Source of the DNA: Salvelinus alpinus
Lineage: Eukaryota; Chordata; Actinopteri; Salmoniformes; Salmonidae
Direction of reading: 5' to 3'
DNA: 64,000 nt
NCBI RefSeq assembly: GCF_045679555.1
Contig: NC_092087.1
Coordinates: 81,338,901 to 81,402,900 of the forward strand
The position numbers were made by a program, and so were the translations under genes. The notes below the pieces were generated by a model. It worked only from the letters and a program-made list of their open reading frames with translations, was not told the DNA's origin and made no database searches. This document shows, piece by piece, positions 62,295 to 64,000 of the stretch (position 1 is its first letter; every line of letters begins with the position of its first letter).

Positions 62295-62450
62295 GATAAA
62301 GTAATCCTTCTACCCCCCCCCCCCCTTAAAAGAGTTAGATGCACTATTGTAAAGTGGTTGTTCCACTGGATATCATAAGGTGAATGCACCAATTTGTAAG
62401 TCGCTCTGGATAAGAGCGTCTGCTAAATGACTTAAATGTAAATGTAAATG
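61379..62450 (+). mobile_element. 5'-truncated L2-type LINE
   Basis: The body encodes the L2/CR1-clade RT C-terminal region. The 3' end reads GCTCTGGATAAGAGCGTCTG followed by CTAAATGACTTAAATGTAAATGTAAATG, the typical short-repeat tail. The insertion point in the transposase falls at GATGAATG|; AATG occurs at both edges (61375-61378, 62447-62450) as microhomology or a very short target duplication. A C11-12 run lies at about 62313-62325. Confidence 0.93.
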
Positions 62451-63264
<814 letters not shown>

Positions 63265-63502
63265 ATTGAGTGTATGTAAACTTCTGACCCACTGGGAATG
63301 TGATGAAAGAAATAAAAGCTGAAACAAATCATTCTCTCTACTATTATTCTGACATTTCACATTGTTAAAATAAAATGGTGATCCTAACTGACCTAAGACA
63401 GGGAATTTTACTAGGATTAAATGTCAGGAATTGTGAAAAACTGAGTTTAAGGTGGCTAAGGTGTTTTGGCTAAGGTGTATGTAAACTTCCGACTTCAACT
63501 GT

Positions 63503-63884
63503 TGTAACGTCCTGACCAGAGTTCTTATGTGTTTTGCTTGTTTAGTGTTGGTCAGGACGTGAGCTGGGTGGGAATTCTATGTTGTGTGTCTAGTTCGTCT
63601 GTTTCTATGTTCAGCCTGATATGGTTCTCAATCAGAGACAGCTGTCAATCGTTGTCCCTGATTGAGAATCATATATAGGTGGCTTGTTTTGTGTTGGGGA
63701 TTGTGGGTGGTTATTTCCTGTCTCTGTGTTTGTGTTCTGCACCAGATAGGACTGTCTCGGCTTTCACGTTTGTTGTTTTGTAATGTTTGTTAATGTTCAT
63801 CGTTTATGGTTTAATTAAACATGTTGAACACTAACTGCGCTGCATTTTGGTCCTCTCCTTCATCCCAGGAAGAAAGCCGTTACA
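63503..63884. mobile_element. Solo LTR
   Basis: A 382-base unit beginning TGTAACGTCCTGACC and ending GCCGTTACA, flanked on both sides by ACTGT (63498-63502 and 63885-63889). These are the TG...CA ends and 5-bp duplication of an LTR retrotransposon, with no internal region, as left by recombination between two LTRs. An inner inverted pair, GATTGAGAATC and GTTCTCAATCAG, is present. It differs from the Gypsy LTR at 47235. Confidence 0.9.
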
Positions 63885-64000
63885 ACTGTATTTATGCTGT
63901 AAATGTTGCAAAGATTTTGATCTTGTAATTATGTAATTGCAATACAATATGTATATGTTTGGAAAAGCATTATTTGAAAACCTGTCCGCTGTATGCAATG
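63885..64000. other. Flank downstream of the solo LTR
   Basis: The continuation of the pre-insertion site; possibly the remainder of the hmox2 3' UTR or its downstream flank. No motif recognised. Confidence 0.4.

Overview
The window is repeat-rich vertebrate DNA, most likely from a salmonid fish. It holds a salmonid-type tRNA-derived SINE, a Tc1 transposon with the long two-repeat termini of the salmonid lineage from which Sleeping Beauty was derived, L2-type LINE tails, and very long TG, TC and AT microsatellites. Two runs of exactly 100 N (16604-16703 and 58137-58236) are assembly gaps. Species assignment is inference. No bacterial, rRNA or CRISPR signal was seen.

Only one host gene is recognisable: the 3' half of a heme oxygenase gene, best called hmox2, on the + strand in four exons between 58503 and 60372. 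It carries the family signature, one CysPro heme-regulatory motif and a C-terminal membrane anchor. The 5' exons were not found; they may lie in the 58137-58236 gap, among upstream repeats, or be absent. A 23-bp minisatellite sits in one intron and a nested transposon block lies just downstream.

Layout. 1-8345: a LINE on the - strand (esterase-type ORF1 and start of ORF2) with three separate 3' ends of what looks like the same family, around 2 kb of single-copy DNA with a CpG-rich patch near 6.7 kb. 8.4-28 kb: microsatellites and minisatellites, including a 5.2-kb back-to-back block of 38-bp and 26-bp repeats (18136-23307), a Tc1 copy and a SINE. 28.6-33.0 kb: a 4.4-kb inverted-repeat element with two Tc1-type elements nested inside, plus a 29-bp satellite built from its own terminal motif. 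33-43.3 kb: mostly non-coding, with MITEs, a Tc1 remnant and four more minisatellites. 43758-47031: a degenerate hAT transposon bounded by an exact 8-bp target duplication. 47235-52650: a young Tf1/sushi-type chromodomain Gypsy retrotransposon with two 572-bp LTRs, CCAAC target duplications and a self-priming signature. 52702-54420: another Tc1 copy, itself interrupted. 55500-57860: a decayed LINE and a 77-bp satellite. 60786-63501: a Sleeping Beauty-like Tc1 element interrupted by an L2 LINE, then by a solo LTR at its right edge.

The insertion order can be read in several places because target duplications and split termini survive. The most unusual objects are an uninterrupted 374-codon frame joining a Tc1 DNA-binding domain to an L2 reverse transcriptase, the satellite derived from transposon termini, and the Gypsy self-priming signal. 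The long frames inside the tandem arrays are artefacts of unit length and are not annotated as genes.
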